Notes: generated by a model not told the origin, from the letters alone. Positions 40,810 through 51,157 are shown, numbered from the stretch's first letter. The stretch: DNA of 64,000 bases from Cylindrotheca closterium (GCA_933822405.4 CAKOGP040000002.1:312599-376598), one strand, 5' to 3'. Numbers and translations: made by a program.

Positions 40810-40929
40810 ACGATTGGCATTACCTGTTCTTCAATGGCTCATCTTCCTGCAGCAGATATCAGTGGTACGGGAACATCCAGCAGTACAGCATGTCCCGAAC
40901 TATGAGAGGCCGTACAAGAAAACATACCC
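40810..40929 (+). pseudogene. Ankyrin-gene 5' remnant in spacer 2
   Basis: The same remnant as at 39721, one array period (1089 bases) on, with the same insertions. Confidence 0.75.
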
Positions 40930-41172
40930 AAGACTGCACCATTCCTATCACACCTTCCTTGATGGAATTGCCTAATTGAATTGATTGACGCCGTTTAGAC
41001 AATATACTAGCCAACAAATAGAAAGTTCGAGCTACGAGTGAGCTATAGTTGCGGATTTGTGTAATTGCGGCTTTATTTTAGTTCTATTTGAGGTAGTGTA
41101 TGTTATGTGTGTTTATCATCTCTTCATTTCCAACTATCACCAGGAGGCATATGATTGTCCTGCAGCAATCGC

Positions 41173-41631
41173 CTATTCTGAAGCTGCAGCACCAGATGTA
41201 ATGGGAATATAAGTTGGCGAAGCCTTCTCTGGCTCCTCCGTCTTTGGAACAGTAATCGTCAACACTCCATCCCTCAAATCAGCTCCAATCTTTTCCTTGT
41301 CCACATTGGAGGAGCCAATGGAGAATTGACGTTCAAAGGAGCTAGTTTCAAACGAGGTTCCATCCTTGGATTGGAATTGACGCCCACCGCTCAAGTGAAG
41401 CGTCGTGTGACCGCGATGAGTATCGTCAAGCTTCATTTTCAAGTCGTCCGCCTTTACTCCTGGGAGATCGACCTGGAAGACATAGTTTTTGTCATTTTCA
41501 TGAGATGTCATTCCAGATGGTTGCCACCCAGAACGACGAGGCATCAATGATTGTTCATTGCGATAATATGGTGAGCGGTCAAATCCATCATCAAATGCAG
41601 ATGTAAAGGGATCGTAGCGAAGGAGCGACAT
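41173..41631 (-). CDS. Small heat-shock protein (HSP20), array copy 3
   Basis: Same 152-aa protein as copy 2 (start 41631; alternative ATG 41715). The coding bases agree with copies 2, 4 and 5 as far as I can read, which suggests recent amplification or conversion. Confidence 0.93.
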   Translation of the reverse strand: MSLLRYDPFTSAFDDGFDRSPYYRNEQSLMPRRSGWQPSGMTSHENDKNYVFQVDLPGVKADDLKMKLDDTHRGHTTLHLSGGRQFQSKDGTSFETSSFERQFSIGSSNVDKEKIGADLRDGVLTITVPKTEEPEKASPTYIPITSGAAASE

Positions 41632-41898
41632 TGTTTTGGTTTCTTGGTTGTTTTCTTTTGAAGTTTTATACAGTGCGACTGAGAAGTTGTTGTATTTTTC
41701 AAATTGTGAGCACATGGATCTGGCTTGATTGAGTTCTCATTTTCGATCACGATTGGAGTCCAATTCGATCGAAATACTAAAATGATTCGAAAACGATGTT
41801 TTCCGACCGGAAACAAAAAACAAATGGGAATAAAAGCATCAGATTGGACTAGTCCGAACACGATAGGACATCAATATTAATTGATTGATTACCCAAAT

Positions 41899-42018
41899 AC
41901 GATTGGCATTACCTGTTCTTCAATGGCTCATCTTCCTGCAGCAGATATCAGTGGTACGGGAACATCCAGCAGTACAGCATGTCCCGAACTATGAGAGGCC
42001 GTACAAGAAAACATACCC
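41899..42018 (+). pseudogene. Ankyrin-gene 5' remnant in spacer 3
   Basis: The same remnant two array periods on from 39721. Confidence 0.75.
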
Positions 42019-42261
42019 AAGACTGCACCATTCCTATCACACCTTCCTTGATGGAATTGCCTAATTGAATTGATTGACGCCGTTTAGACAATATACTAGC
42101 CAACAAATAGAAAGTTCGAGCTACGAGTGAGCTATAGTTGCGGATTTGTGTAATTGCGGCTTTATTTTAGTTCTATTTGAGGTAGTGTATGTTATGTATG
42201 TTTATCGTCTCTTCATTTCCAACTATCACCAGGAGGCATATGATTGTCCTGCAGCAATCGC

Positions 42262-42720
42262 CTATTCTGAAGCTGCAGCACCAGATGTAATGGGAATATA
42301 AGTTGGCGAAGCCTTCTCTGGCTCCTCCGTCTTTGGAACAGTAATCGTCAACACTCCATCCCTCAAATCAGCTCCAATCTTTTCCTTGTCCACATTGGAG
42401 GAGCCAATGGAGAATTGACGTTCAAAGGAGCTAGTTTCAAACGAGGTTCCATCCTTGGATTGGAATTGACGCCCACCGCTCAAGTGAAGCGTCGTGTGAC
42501 CGCGATGAGTATCGTCAAGCTTCATTTTCAAGTCGTCCGCCTTTACTCCTGGGAGATCGACCTGGAAGACATAGTTTTTGTCATTTTCATGAGATGTCAT
42601 TCCAGATGGTTGCCACCCAGAACGACGAGGCATCAATGATTGTTCATTGCGATAATATGGTGAGCGGTCAAATCCATCATCAAATGCAGATGTAAAGGGA
42701 TCGTAGCGAAGGAGCGACAT
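42262..42720 (-). CDS. Small heat-shock protein (HSP20), array copy 4
   Basis: Same 152-aa protein as copies 2, 3 and 5 (start 42720; alternative ATG 42804). Its 3' flank carries GTATGTTTATCGTC where units 2 and 3 have GTGTGTTTATCATC, a marker that it shares with copy 5. Confidence 0.93.
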   Translation of the reverse strand: MSLLRYDPFTSAFDDGFDRSPYYRNEQSLMPRRSGWQPSGMTSHENDKNYVFQVDLPGVKADDLKMKLDDTHRGHTTLHLSGGRQFQSKDGTSFETSSFERQFSIGSSNVDKEKIGADLRDGVLTITVPKTEEPEKASPTYIPITSGAAASE

Positions 42721-42987
42721 TGTTTTGGTTTCTTGGTTGTTTTCTTTTGAAGTTTTATACAGTGCGACTGAGAAGTTGTTGTATTTTTCAAATTGTGAGC
42801 ACATGGATCTGGCTTGATTGAGTTCTCATTTTCGATCACGATTGGAGTCCAATTCGATCGAAATACTAAAATGATTCGAAAACGATGTTTTCCGACCGGA
42901 AACAAAAAACAAATGGGAATAAAAGCATCAGATTGGACTAGTCCGAACACGATAGGACATCAATATTAATTGATTGATTACCCAAAT

Positions 42988-43107
42988 ACGATTGGCATTA
43001 CCTGTTCTTCAATGGCTCATCTTCCTGCAGCAGATATCAGTGGTACGGGAACATCCAGCAGTACAGCATGTCCCGAACTATGAGAGGCCGTACAAGAAAA
43101 CATACCC
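42988..43107 (+). pseudogene. Ankyrin-gene 5' remnant in spacer 4
   Basis: The same remnant three array periods on from 39721. The broken form is shared by all four spacers, so it decayed before the array was homogenised. Confidence 0.75.
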
Positions 43108-43350
43108 AAGACTGCACCATTCCTATCACACCTTCCTTGATGGAATTGCCTAATTGAATTGATTGACGCCGTTTAGACAATATACTAGCCAACAAATAGA
43201 AAGTTCGAGCTACGAGTGAGCTATAGTTGCGGATTTGTGTAATTGCGGCTTTATTTTAGTTCTATTTGAGGTAGTGTATGTTATGTATGTTTATCGTCTC
43301 TTCATTTCCAACTATCACCAGGAGGCATATGATTGTCCTGCAGCAATCGC

Positions 43351-43809
43351 CTATTCTGAAGCTGCAGCACCAGATGTAATGGGAATATAAGTTGGCGAAG
43401 CCTTCTCTGGCTCCTCCGTCTTTGGAACAGTAATCGTCAACACTCCATCCCTCAAATCAGCTCCAATCTTTTCCTTGTCCACATTGGAGGAGCCAATGGA
43501 GAATTGACGTTCAAAGGAGCTAGTTTCAAACGAGGTTCCATCCTTGGATTGGAATTGACGCCCACCGCTCAAGTGAAGCGTCGTGTGACCGCGATGAGTA
43601 TCGTCAAGCTTCATTTTCAAGTCGTCCGCCTTTACTCCTGGGAGATCGACCTGGAAGACATAGTTTTTGTCATTTTCATGAGATGTCATTCCAGATGGTT
43701 GCCACCCAGAACGACGAGGCATCAATGATTGTTCATTGCGATAATATGGTGAGCGGTCAAATCCATCATCAAATGCAGATGTAAAGGGATCGTAGCGAAG
43801 GAGCGACAT
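43351..43809 (-). CDS. Small heat-shock protein (HSP20), array copy 5
   Basis: Same 152-aa protein as copies 2-4 (start 43809; alternative ATG 43893). It is the only copy next to the intact ankyrin gene 44129-45127, to which it is divergent. This pair is probably the ancestral arrangement from which the array grew. Confidence 0.93.
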   Translation of the reverse strand: MSLLRYDPFTSAFDDGFDRSPYYRNEQSLMPRRSGWQPSGMTSHENDKNYVFQVDLPGVKADDLKMKLDDTHRGHTTLHLSGGRQFQSKDGTSFETSSFERQFSIGSSNVDKEKIGADLRDGVLTITVPKTEEPEKASPTYIPITSGAAASE

Positions 43810-44128
43810 TGTTTTGGTTTCTTGGTTGTTTTCTTTTGAAGTTTTATACAGTGCGACTGAGAAGTTGTTGTATTTTTCAAATTGTGAGCACATGGATCTG
43901 GCTTGATTGAGTTCTCATTTTCGATCACGATTGGAGTCCAATTCGATCGAAATACTAAAATGATTCGAAAACGATGTTTTCCGACCGGAAACAAAAAACC
44001 AATGGGAATAAACCATCAAATTTGGTGGGACCGAACTCCGAACAAGAGAGGACACCCCAACGCAACGATTGGCGTCACTGTTGAACAGCTCGTCTTCCTG
44101 CTGCAGAGGCCAGCGGTATGGGAACATC
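43810..44128. promoter_or_regulatory. Divergent promoter, heat-shock copy 5 / fourth ankyrin gene
   Basis: Two palindromes recur in every unit: TTCGATCGAA (39586-39595 in unit 1) and TTTCCGACCGGAAA (39622-39635 in unit 1), here at about 43942 and 43978. Both place TTC and GAA in inverted order, as heat-shock elements do, but with 4- and 6-base gaps, not the canonical 2. They are candidates only. Confidence 0.4.
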
Positions 44129-45127
44129 ATGCACGAACTATGGGAGGCCGTGCAAAAAAACAACTTGGCGCTTGTCAACAAGCTATTGGACGATGGTGAA
44201 TATGATTTGAAAATACCATTCGAAGAGACTGGTTACACGATGCTACAGACGGCATGTGTTCATAATCTCGTGGAAATGACTCGACTTCTGCTGGATCGAG
44301 GTGCCAACGTGAACGAAAAAAACGAAGAGGATGGAACACCGTTGCTGCTGGCAGGGTCTACTGGCTGTTTGGATATTGCCCGACTATTGCTCGAAAGAGG
44401 TGCCAATGTCGATGACTATGACGAGGACGGTACCACTGCCTTACAACACGCGTGCTACAGCGAAAGATTAGAGGTCGTTCGACTACTGCTAGATCACAAC
44501 GCGAATTTGGAAATAGCGGACTCTGAGGAACTCACGCCATTGCATTTGTCATGCACAAATGGCAATGTAGAGATTACCAGGCGTCTTTTGGACAGAGGTG
44601 CCAACATCGAAGCAAGGACTGCGCAAAATTTGACTGCCTTGCATTTGGCATTTCAGAAGGGTCAGTTGAGAATCGCCCAGCTGCTCTTAGATCGACATGC
44701 TGATGTGGACGCGAAACAAATGAATGGGCTCACTCAGCTGCATGTGGCCTGTCGCGACAGTAGAATTCATGTTGTAAAGATGTTGTTGGATAGGGATGCT
44801 GACGTCGAAGTGAGGGATGACGAGGAGTGCACACCGTTGCATCACGCTTGCAGAAGTGGTCTTAGTCCCACTATTGTCGATTTGCTGTTGAACCAAGGTG
44901 CCAATCCAAATGCACAACAAGCAACAAAGCGTACACCGCTCCATGACGTTTGTATGAGCGGATTTTCCGAGGCTGGTCAAATTTTGCTGGACAGGGGTGC
45001 TGATGTAAATGTAGTTACTAACGAAGGTATGACACCATTGCATGTCGCTTGTCAGCACGATCGGCCAGAGCTTGTATGGTTGTTGTTGCACCGGCATCCT
45101 TTGTTAATTTTTGGGCTAAGAGGCTAA
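44129..45127 (+). CDS. Ankyrin-repeat protein, copy 4 (332 aa)
   Basis: The start is the ATG at 44129; no ATG lies in frame upstream to 44069. About nine to ten ankyrin units follow MHELWEAVQKNNLALVNKLL, with typical TPLHLSCTNGNVEITRRLLD. The end PELVWLLLHRHPLLIFG is the local cap motif. No other domain is seen. Its 5' end was copied into each spacer of the heat-shock array. Its 3' end faces the second dioxygenase gene, about 80 bases away. Confidence 0.9.
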   Translation: MHELWEAVQKNNLALVNKLLDDGEYDLKIPFEETGYTMLQTACVHNLVEMTRLLLDRGANVNEKNEEDGTPLLLAGSTGCLDIARLLLERGANVDDYDEDGTTALQHACYSERLEVVRLLLDHNANLEIADSEELTPLHLSCTNGNVEITRRLLDRGANIEARTAQNLTALHLAFQKGQLRIAQLLLDRHADVDAKQMNGLTQLHVACRDSRIHVVKMLLDRDADVEVRDDEECTPLHHACRSGLSPTIVDLLLNQGANPNAQQATKRTPLHDVCMSGFSEAGQILLDRGADVNVVTNEGMTPLHVACQHDRPELVWLLLHRHPLLIFGLRG

Positions 45128-45208
45128 AGTATCAGAGTCACTGCAAATGCTTATGATGCACAGTGCCTAGAGTGAATATCATATACAACTCCGATCTACT
45201 TTAACAAA

Positions 45209-48200
45209 TTATTGCAATTTTATATTTTCCATGGTCACACCCTCTTCGAAATCTCCGTCATCATACTGAATATCGTACCTCCCATCTCCATGATCCTCGT
45301 CAATGACGCCGGGATAGTACTCATCACCTTCTCCGTATCGAGCAATCACTCGACGCCCTTCAAGATTCTCCTTCATGCGGGTTAGTCGCCGTAGAAGAGA
45401 CGGGGAGACATCATCAAACATGATTCCCGATGAAGACTCCTTAACTCTCACCGAGTCCTCGTTCATCATTTCGACAATAGTTCCAGTGGTCCATTTTACA
45501 CCGGCTTCGGTACGAAATCCCACCTCCTCACCAATCTCGTATGGTATTGGGCGACGGATGCAAGAAGAATCCAGGCCTTCATCGACATCTCCATCAGCAT
45601 ATTGGATCCAATAGGTTCCTTCATTGGAAACGGCATCAATAATTGTTCCTTGGTACCAGTCTGGTGTGGAAATGGAATTGAGATCTTTTAGCCACGAAGA
45701 AGTGAAGTCAGAAATGCAACCAAAGCATGATTGTCTTACCTTTGCCCTTGCATCTATATTTTGCTTCTACAACTTCGCCAACTTCCAACCAAGCTCCCGA
45801 GAAGGGTTCTCGAGGTTTCTCTGTTGGTGGAAGTGGCGTTCTCTTTGTGCGTGATCGCTGTACTGTGGATGGTGCTTCTGTGGAGATTCTCTGGGCCAGC
45901 TGCAATGGAGAATGGCTTGAATTTGAAATTTGCTTCTTGATTAACTTTGATGTTGGAAGGAATCTAGCTTCCCAAGTATCAAGATATTGGGGCGTGAACT
46001 TCGTGTGAATTGCCATGTCTCTAAATCGTCCATTTTTAGCATCATCCTTGAGAATATCGACTTGCCGAAGCATGACTCGTGTCAATTCGTCGGAATCGGA
46101 GATAACCTGTCTGTGGCAAGTACTAACGAGACTCGATTCCTCCGTAATTCGTTCCCACTGTCGGTACACATTCGGTTCCAAGAATCTTCGATTGGTTTGC
46201 ATCCATTGCACCATTGACCGGCAAAGATTTTGCTGCAACGATTCGGAAAGGCTTGGGTACCCAGCCGACATTTCTTGGACCAAATTCTTCCATGCTCGAT
46301 TTCCTGGATGAGCAACATCCAAGATCTCCGAGTAGCGTGCAAGCATATCGGTTTCATACAGCTTTGTTATCAAAATATCGTCTTTGGTTGGGATGGTCAT
46401 GGCCAAAAAGTCAGCGTTATTCTCGGGACTTTCGAGTCGGGAAGCTTTCCCGCTCGCGATATCCTTTGCCCAATTACTGTCGCGGACTACTTGCATTGCC
46501 AACCAAAATGTCAAACATGCCACTCCGTGTGACACAATGAGACTCTTGATGCCTCCAAAAAGAAAAGATCTTTGCTTCCCTACCTTTGGCTGCAGCAGAT
46601 CCAGACCCAACGAAAATGCAAGAAAGCCACCCACAGCCTTTTTATTGAACCCCTCCAACTTGTCTTCCACTTTTTGCAAAGTCTCCCACATGAATGTGTA
46701 CCACAAATTATCTTCGCTGTCCTCTTGCTCTTCGTCTAGTGCTTGCCAGGATTTTGGAAGGAACGAAAACCCGCCGTCTTCAATGAAATCCTCCGCGTCA
46801 CTATATCTGATAGGAATAATAGTCGACAAAAAGTGAGGGGCCATAATACTTATGCCAACAACTTTCTCATCTTTGTCGACGCATCCTTACCCGTATTCAA
46901 AGTTACTAATTCGCATCGATGCTTGCGCCACAAAATTCCAACCGTTGCCCTTTAGAATCCCCATACTTCGCAGATACTTTTGTACTTCCGTCATTCTCGA
47001 GTCGGCATGCACGAAATCCGAAAAGGTGTTGCCCCAATGATTCCATTTGAGCGAGTAACTCCCACCTTGGCCAATCATTCGGGTCTCCAGTTTTCGTTTG
47101 GTTTGTGGTCGGGGCGCAAAGGTGGCAATGAGCACAATTCGGTCAGGGCATCCCTCACAAAAGTGTCCCATTCCCTTGTGCGTCGTTTGCTGATTCACCA
47201 AAGCACCCCACCCCGTCTTCCACACACCGTGTCTTCCGGACATTGCCAAGTTGTTTGGGGGGCAGCTTTCCTCGCATCCTTCACTGCACAGGTGTGTACC
47301 TGGACATACGTGAGTGGCTCCCATGTCGTAGGTTGTATCTTGCAAAGGACTGAGTATTGATGGACGAAGAAATGAAAAAAATGAGAAGGAGTGAATGAGA
47401 AACTCAAAAAGCATTTTGTAATTGTGCAACACAAAACAAAAATTCTTACATGAACAGAGAATACGACGGAATGAACGACCTTGCAAACTTGGCACCACTT
47501 CCCGGCGGAACCACATCTTGATGGTCGTGCTGGTCTACTGCTCCATACGACGAAGTGATGGCAGTGAATTCAATAATGGCTGGATCCGGTCCTACAATCG
47601 ATTCCAATGCTTTGACCAGTTGTCGATTCGATGCTAGCTCTTTCCAATACGTAGGAAAGGCTGGGTGCATATTCATATCAATTCCCCACGAATATCGATT
47701 TTCATTTTGAATGACATGCCAGCCCTGTTGTCGTCGATTTTCCTTGTCAATAAATTCTCTCAGGGAAGCTGCCGTTTCCGGAGTCAACAAGTTGGGATAC
47801 ATGGATGCTCCATGTTTCAACATGTGCTGAGTAGCTTCTTCCGTTGTCATGTTGGGCGAAATCAGCAATTCTTTTACGGAATTGGCCGAAATATCGCTTG
47901 CATCGCATTTGCGATGATAGTACGTCAATTCGTCATAGTCTCGTCCATCCGCTTTCCATCGCATGAGATTCAATTGTGGATAGAGGTAATCTTCGGTGAT
48001 TTCGTGCAGACCAACGGCTGCCAGATAGGGGACAAACAATGCCAGTAACGCCAAACGAACTAAAAGAAGGAATATGCGGACAAAGACGCTTCGCGTCGGT
48101 TGAGCGGAAGATGATTCTTCTATACTTTTGGCTGGGACAGAAGACTTGGTAGTTGCATTTTTCTGCTGCTGCTGCTGCTGCTGCTGCTTTTTCTCTTCTG

Positions 48201-48354
48201 TGACGAGTGGAGCGTACTGCATATTATTGTCACAACTTTCTTCCTTCTTCTCCTCGACAATCTTTGGATCTGTTCGTCGTTTTGTCATGGCAAGGCGTTG
48301 AAAGTTAGATGATAAGATTCTTCGAAATGAGAATGGTTCGGATTGGTGCAGCAT
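45209..48354 (-). CDS. Membrane 2OG dioxygenase paralogue, DUF6824-like and Tudor-like, four exons
   Basis: Exons: 48354-47450, 47349-46891, 46806-45740, 45660-45209; introns begin GTAAGA, GTAAGG and GTAAGA and end TCAG, TCAG and CCAG. The product is 960 aa (938 from the ATG at 48288). Order: Lys/Gln-rich N-terminus with a CTG-encoded poly-Gln run, membrane span (about 91-115), dioxygenase domain with HQD in DQHDHQDVVPPGSG and distal His in QQTTHKGMGH, hydrophobic segment, a DUF6824-like part (DDILITKLY...AHPGNRAWKNLV...RRFLEPNVYRQW), and three Tudor-like repeats ending YYPGVIDEDHGDGRYDIQYD. Exon joins reproduce the paralogue 34544-37228 (SYSLFIPLQ; IxNxxxG). An alternative last acceptor at 45685 adds 8 residues but disturbs the repeat spacing. 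Confidence 0.83.
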
Positions 48355-48802
48355 GCACCCTCGACGACTTAGGTGTCTTGAGCGTTTGGGTCAGTTATAC
48401 GTTAGTTGGAGTTTGAAACTGCGGACTCCTTCGACTACTACAGAGGTACTGGAAAAGGCCTCTGTAAGAGCACATGTTTATACAATATACAGTAGCTTGC
48501 GTCTTTCTTTTCTCAACACATACGGTATTTTCGCATTCACATGCTGAGACTTGCACAACACTGGGAATATTCGAAACTACAATAGGTGCGTAGAGCACAG
48601 GAACTACTTATTCTCAATTTTAAAAATTAGTAGGATTCTCTTTTTCACAGAAACCACAAATGTAGTGATTTGCAACTGTTTCACAGAAATTGTTACTGTA
48701 CTAAACACCGGAGCATCCAATTTGTTGATTTTGTCCTCTAGTGTCCTGGGTGATGCGATCAATTAGAAACTCGGATGACGAATGAATACCATCAGGGTGC
48801 TT
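48355..48802. other. Intergenic
   Basis: It holds the promoter of the dioxygenase paralogue and the 3' end of the next gene. No gene or repeat is seen. Confidence 0.4.
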
Positions 48803-49732
48803 TCAATGACCTGCTGTAGCATGATCCACAACCTTGACTGTATTGCATTTTGCGGCTGGGGAGATTTTGTAACAACACGGACAACTGATCGCAATCGCAT
48901 TGTGCGACACTGATAGTTCGGCAAAGCAGTTGGCACACTTTTTCACAACGGTATCTCGCGATCGTATTGACCCTGTCGCTCCAGAGTTTACCAGTCCCTT
49001 GACCAAATCGGCTTCTCGCTTCGGTTTGTGTATTAAACACCTCCGTCCTAATCTGGATTCTGGCACGGATGGTTCCAATGGAGGATAATTGGGTCGTCGT
49101 GGTGGTACAGCAATCTGAAGTGGTAATGCTCCGGGAATAACCGCGGCTGCAGTGTTCAACCTCGTCGGCGCACCTCCTGAAGCCCATCGATCCTCGTTTC
49201 GGGGAAAGGAAGTCGCAGACCCTCCAATTGTGGAATCCTGATGATCATCTCGAACCATACTGGCATATGGACCACCAATTGACGGAATATCAATGCCTAT
49301 TGGTACTTGTTGCATTTGAATTGCAGCTGGTTTCTGATCTGTAGACTCTTCTTCAGAAGCAGATGATAATTCATCTGACAATGATAGATTGTCCAGATCA
49401 TCGTCAAGTCCTGCTATTGGCGGTGCTTTGGGACCCGCTGAAGGACTCCGTCGCGTGGGAATTGACATCGTCGATGAAGGCATTCGCATAACAGAGGGAT
49501 CATAAGTATTTCGCCGTCGACCGGCGCTGACATTAAAGGGACTGCTCACATCCGTTCTGGACACTGTTTCGGAAGCCCGCGTATTTCTCATACGAGAGCT
49601 TTGCGGTGACATCATGGGAGGTTCATCTTGTCTATTGGGATCATTTTGCCTCATGAAATTCTGAAAGTATTGTTCTTCTTCCTGCTGCGACGACCAATTG
49701 CGCTCTCCAAACCTTCGTTCACTGTGATCCAT
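48803..49732 (-). CDS. Disordered protein with C-terminal CxxC...CxxC motif
   Basis: The start is the ATG at 49732 (309 aa). Most of the protein is Ser/Pro/Arg-rich and probably disordered, with short acidic stretches (GLDDDLDNLSLSDEL). Near the end come PPRRPNYPPLEPSVPESR, then KKCANCFAELSVSHNAIAIS and CPCC, a four-Cys set (CxxC, about 17 residues, CxxC) that suggests a zinc ribbon. No enzyme motif is seen. I do not recognise the family; a nuclear or membrane-associated adaptor is possible. Confidence 0.7.
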   Translation of the reverse strand: MDHSERRFGERNWSSQQEEEQYFQNFMRQNDPNRQDEPPMMSPQSSRMRNTRASETVSRTDVSSPFNVSAGRRRNTYDPSVMRMPSSTMSIPTRRSPSAGPKAPPIAGLDDDLDNLSLSDELSSASEEESTDQKPAAIQMQQVPIGIDIPSIGGPYASMVRDDHQDSTIGGSATSFPRNEDRWASGGAPTRLNTAAAVIPGALPLQIAVPPRRPNYPPLEPSVPESRLGRRCLIHKPKREADLVKGLVNSGATGSIRSRDTVVKKCANCFAELSVSHNAIAISCPCCYKISPAAKCNTVKVVDHATAGH

Positions 49733-50422
49733 TTTGGTACAATAATAGTACACACTATTGAAATGATTGATCCAGCCGTAACTTCCGAATGAAACTTAGA
49801 GTAACTTGAGGGCAACCTTTTGACTATTTGTCCAACAGTAGCGTTGTTGATCTTCTGTATCGGCAAATGATCCAATCACTGCACGAATGATGATATGAAC
49901 AACAAAGGAATACTGGCTTGCCTCATCATTCGTTCATTCTTGACTTGGCTTCAGTCGGGTCTTTCCAGGCACGGGCTCGCTTGCTCGACCCCTTCGATCT
50001 GTTTGGAAACTATCCTTATCCTTTTCGACAACTCAGATGCCTCATGCATACCGGTAGGACCACTGGCAATGAACCGGGCTGTGTTGCCACCATGATCATA
50101 AGAAAAGCATAACATAAGAAATGAGAGATGCTTTGAAATGTTATAATCGAATACCAACTATAGTGCTTGATAAGAATTGATTTTCGGTCTCTGCTGTAAA
50201 AATTCTATTCTAGGTATTCTTCTATGGTACTGCTATCCATAGTACTGTGCAATTCAATTTTTCTGGTGCGGACAACACAGCAAGTCTTATTCTGCTATCA
50301 ACTGCGGTTGGTGCGATTCTACTGCACGCTTGGAAACATGAACCACAGAAACTTGTCAACGACGGCGGCTGATGATGGAGCGAGCAGTCGTGCACCTCAG
50401 GAGTACCGTAATAGCGCACATA
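49733..50422. other. Intergenic
   Basis: No motif-bearing frame is seen. It lies between two minus-strand genes and holds the promoter of the Cys-motif gene. Confidence 0.4.
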
Positions 50423-51016
50423 CTACTGTTGCTGTTCCTGCGCAAATGGCGCACTTTCCTCCACATTGGAGGTCACATCGGACATTGACTGCGAACTCAA
50501 CTCTCTCAATACGACCGAATGCAAGTGGTCCTTGCTGTGAAAGGGAGCCTCCTTGGTAAAGTTGACGTCGTATCCTTGTGGGTATACTATATCAAAAATG
50601 CCATAGGGACCGGGGCCATCCTTCTCTGGCAAGGGAGTGCCATCATGATGAGACAATTTGGAAAAGGGTCGTCCATTCACAATCAACTCGAATTTGATAA
50701 AATTGTCGCAGACCTTGTCCTTGGCAGGAGTGTGAGACGACGCAATGATGTGCAGTTTCGCGCCACGAGAATCCCACTTGTGAAAGAAAAAGTTTCCCTT
50801 CTTGGTTTCTTCGTAAGCATAATCATCATCGTTACTACCGCCTTCGGTGACTTGGCGCTTGCCCGAGTTCTTGCTCCAGAGAAGGACCACGGTCCGTTCT
50901 TCTTTGCCCAAGAAAAAGGTCCAGGATATTCGCTTCTTGCTTCCTTTGATGACGCTACCCACGTCTTGGACAGTTTTCTTGACTTGTTTTATTGATATAT
51001 TGCTGCTTCCCGTCAT
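50423..51016 (-). CDS. FAIM-like beta-sandwich protein (tentative)
   Basis: The 197-aa protein has a Ser/Lys N-terminus and then alternating strands: KRISWTFFLGKEERTVVLLW, SKNSGKRQV, NFFFHKWDSRGAKLHIIAS, FIKFELIVNGRPFSKL, followed by a Gly/Pro loop and a C-terminal helix rich in Ser/Gln. The order 'hydrophobic strand, SGKRxV turn, F-x-H/K-x-W strand, F-x-L-x-x-N-G' is reminiscent of FAIM1 (Fas apoptotic inhibitory molecule), but similarity is weak by eye. FAIM-type proteins are linked to stress survival and protein aggregation. Other beta-sandwich families are possible. The gene itself looks sound. Confidence 0.55.
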   Translation of the reverse strand: MTGSSNISIKQVKKTVQDVGSVIKGSKKRISWTFFLGKEERTVVLLWSKNSGKRQVTEGGSNDDDYAYEETKKGNFFFHKWDSRGAKLHIIASSHTPAKDKVCDNFIKFELIVNGRPFSKLSHHDGTPLPEKDGPGPYGIFDIVYPQGYDVNFTKEAPFHSKDHLHSVVLRELSSQSMSDVTSNVEESAPFAQEQQQ

Positions 51017-51157
51017 AATTTGATTTGTGTTTATTGTCGTTCGTGTGTGTTTGAGATATGAAAGATTTTATGACGAACAATTCGAAAGAAATTTGAACGT
51101 TTTATCTTGACTGTGTCAGACACGCTTTTCACGTGAAGAAGCGGGGTAATAGCAGTA

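Larger units (their letters stand above)
38995..43990. repeat. Five-unit tandem array, period 1089 bp
   Basis: Each unit holds one small heat-shock gene on the minus strand plus about 600 bases of spacer. Gene starts are spaced exactly 1089 bases (38995, 40084, 41173, 42262, 43351). Units 2-5 are nearly identical, with scattered single-base changes such as C/T near 40710 against 41799. Unit 1 differs in coding sequence and more in its 3' flank. The array ends on the right at the divergent ankyrin gene; the homology of the spacer continues into that gene's 5' end. Confidence 0.95.

Noticed and set aside
38995..43990. Regular repeats considered as a CRISPR or satellite array
   Set aside because: The 1089-bp period holds a full HSP20 gene per unit; this is a gene tandem array in a eukaryote.
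45661..45684. Alternative acceptor at 45685 for the last exon of the second dioxygenase
   Set aside because: Keeps frame but makes a 55-nt intron and adds 8 residues inside a Tudor-like repeat whose sister repeat has no such insert.
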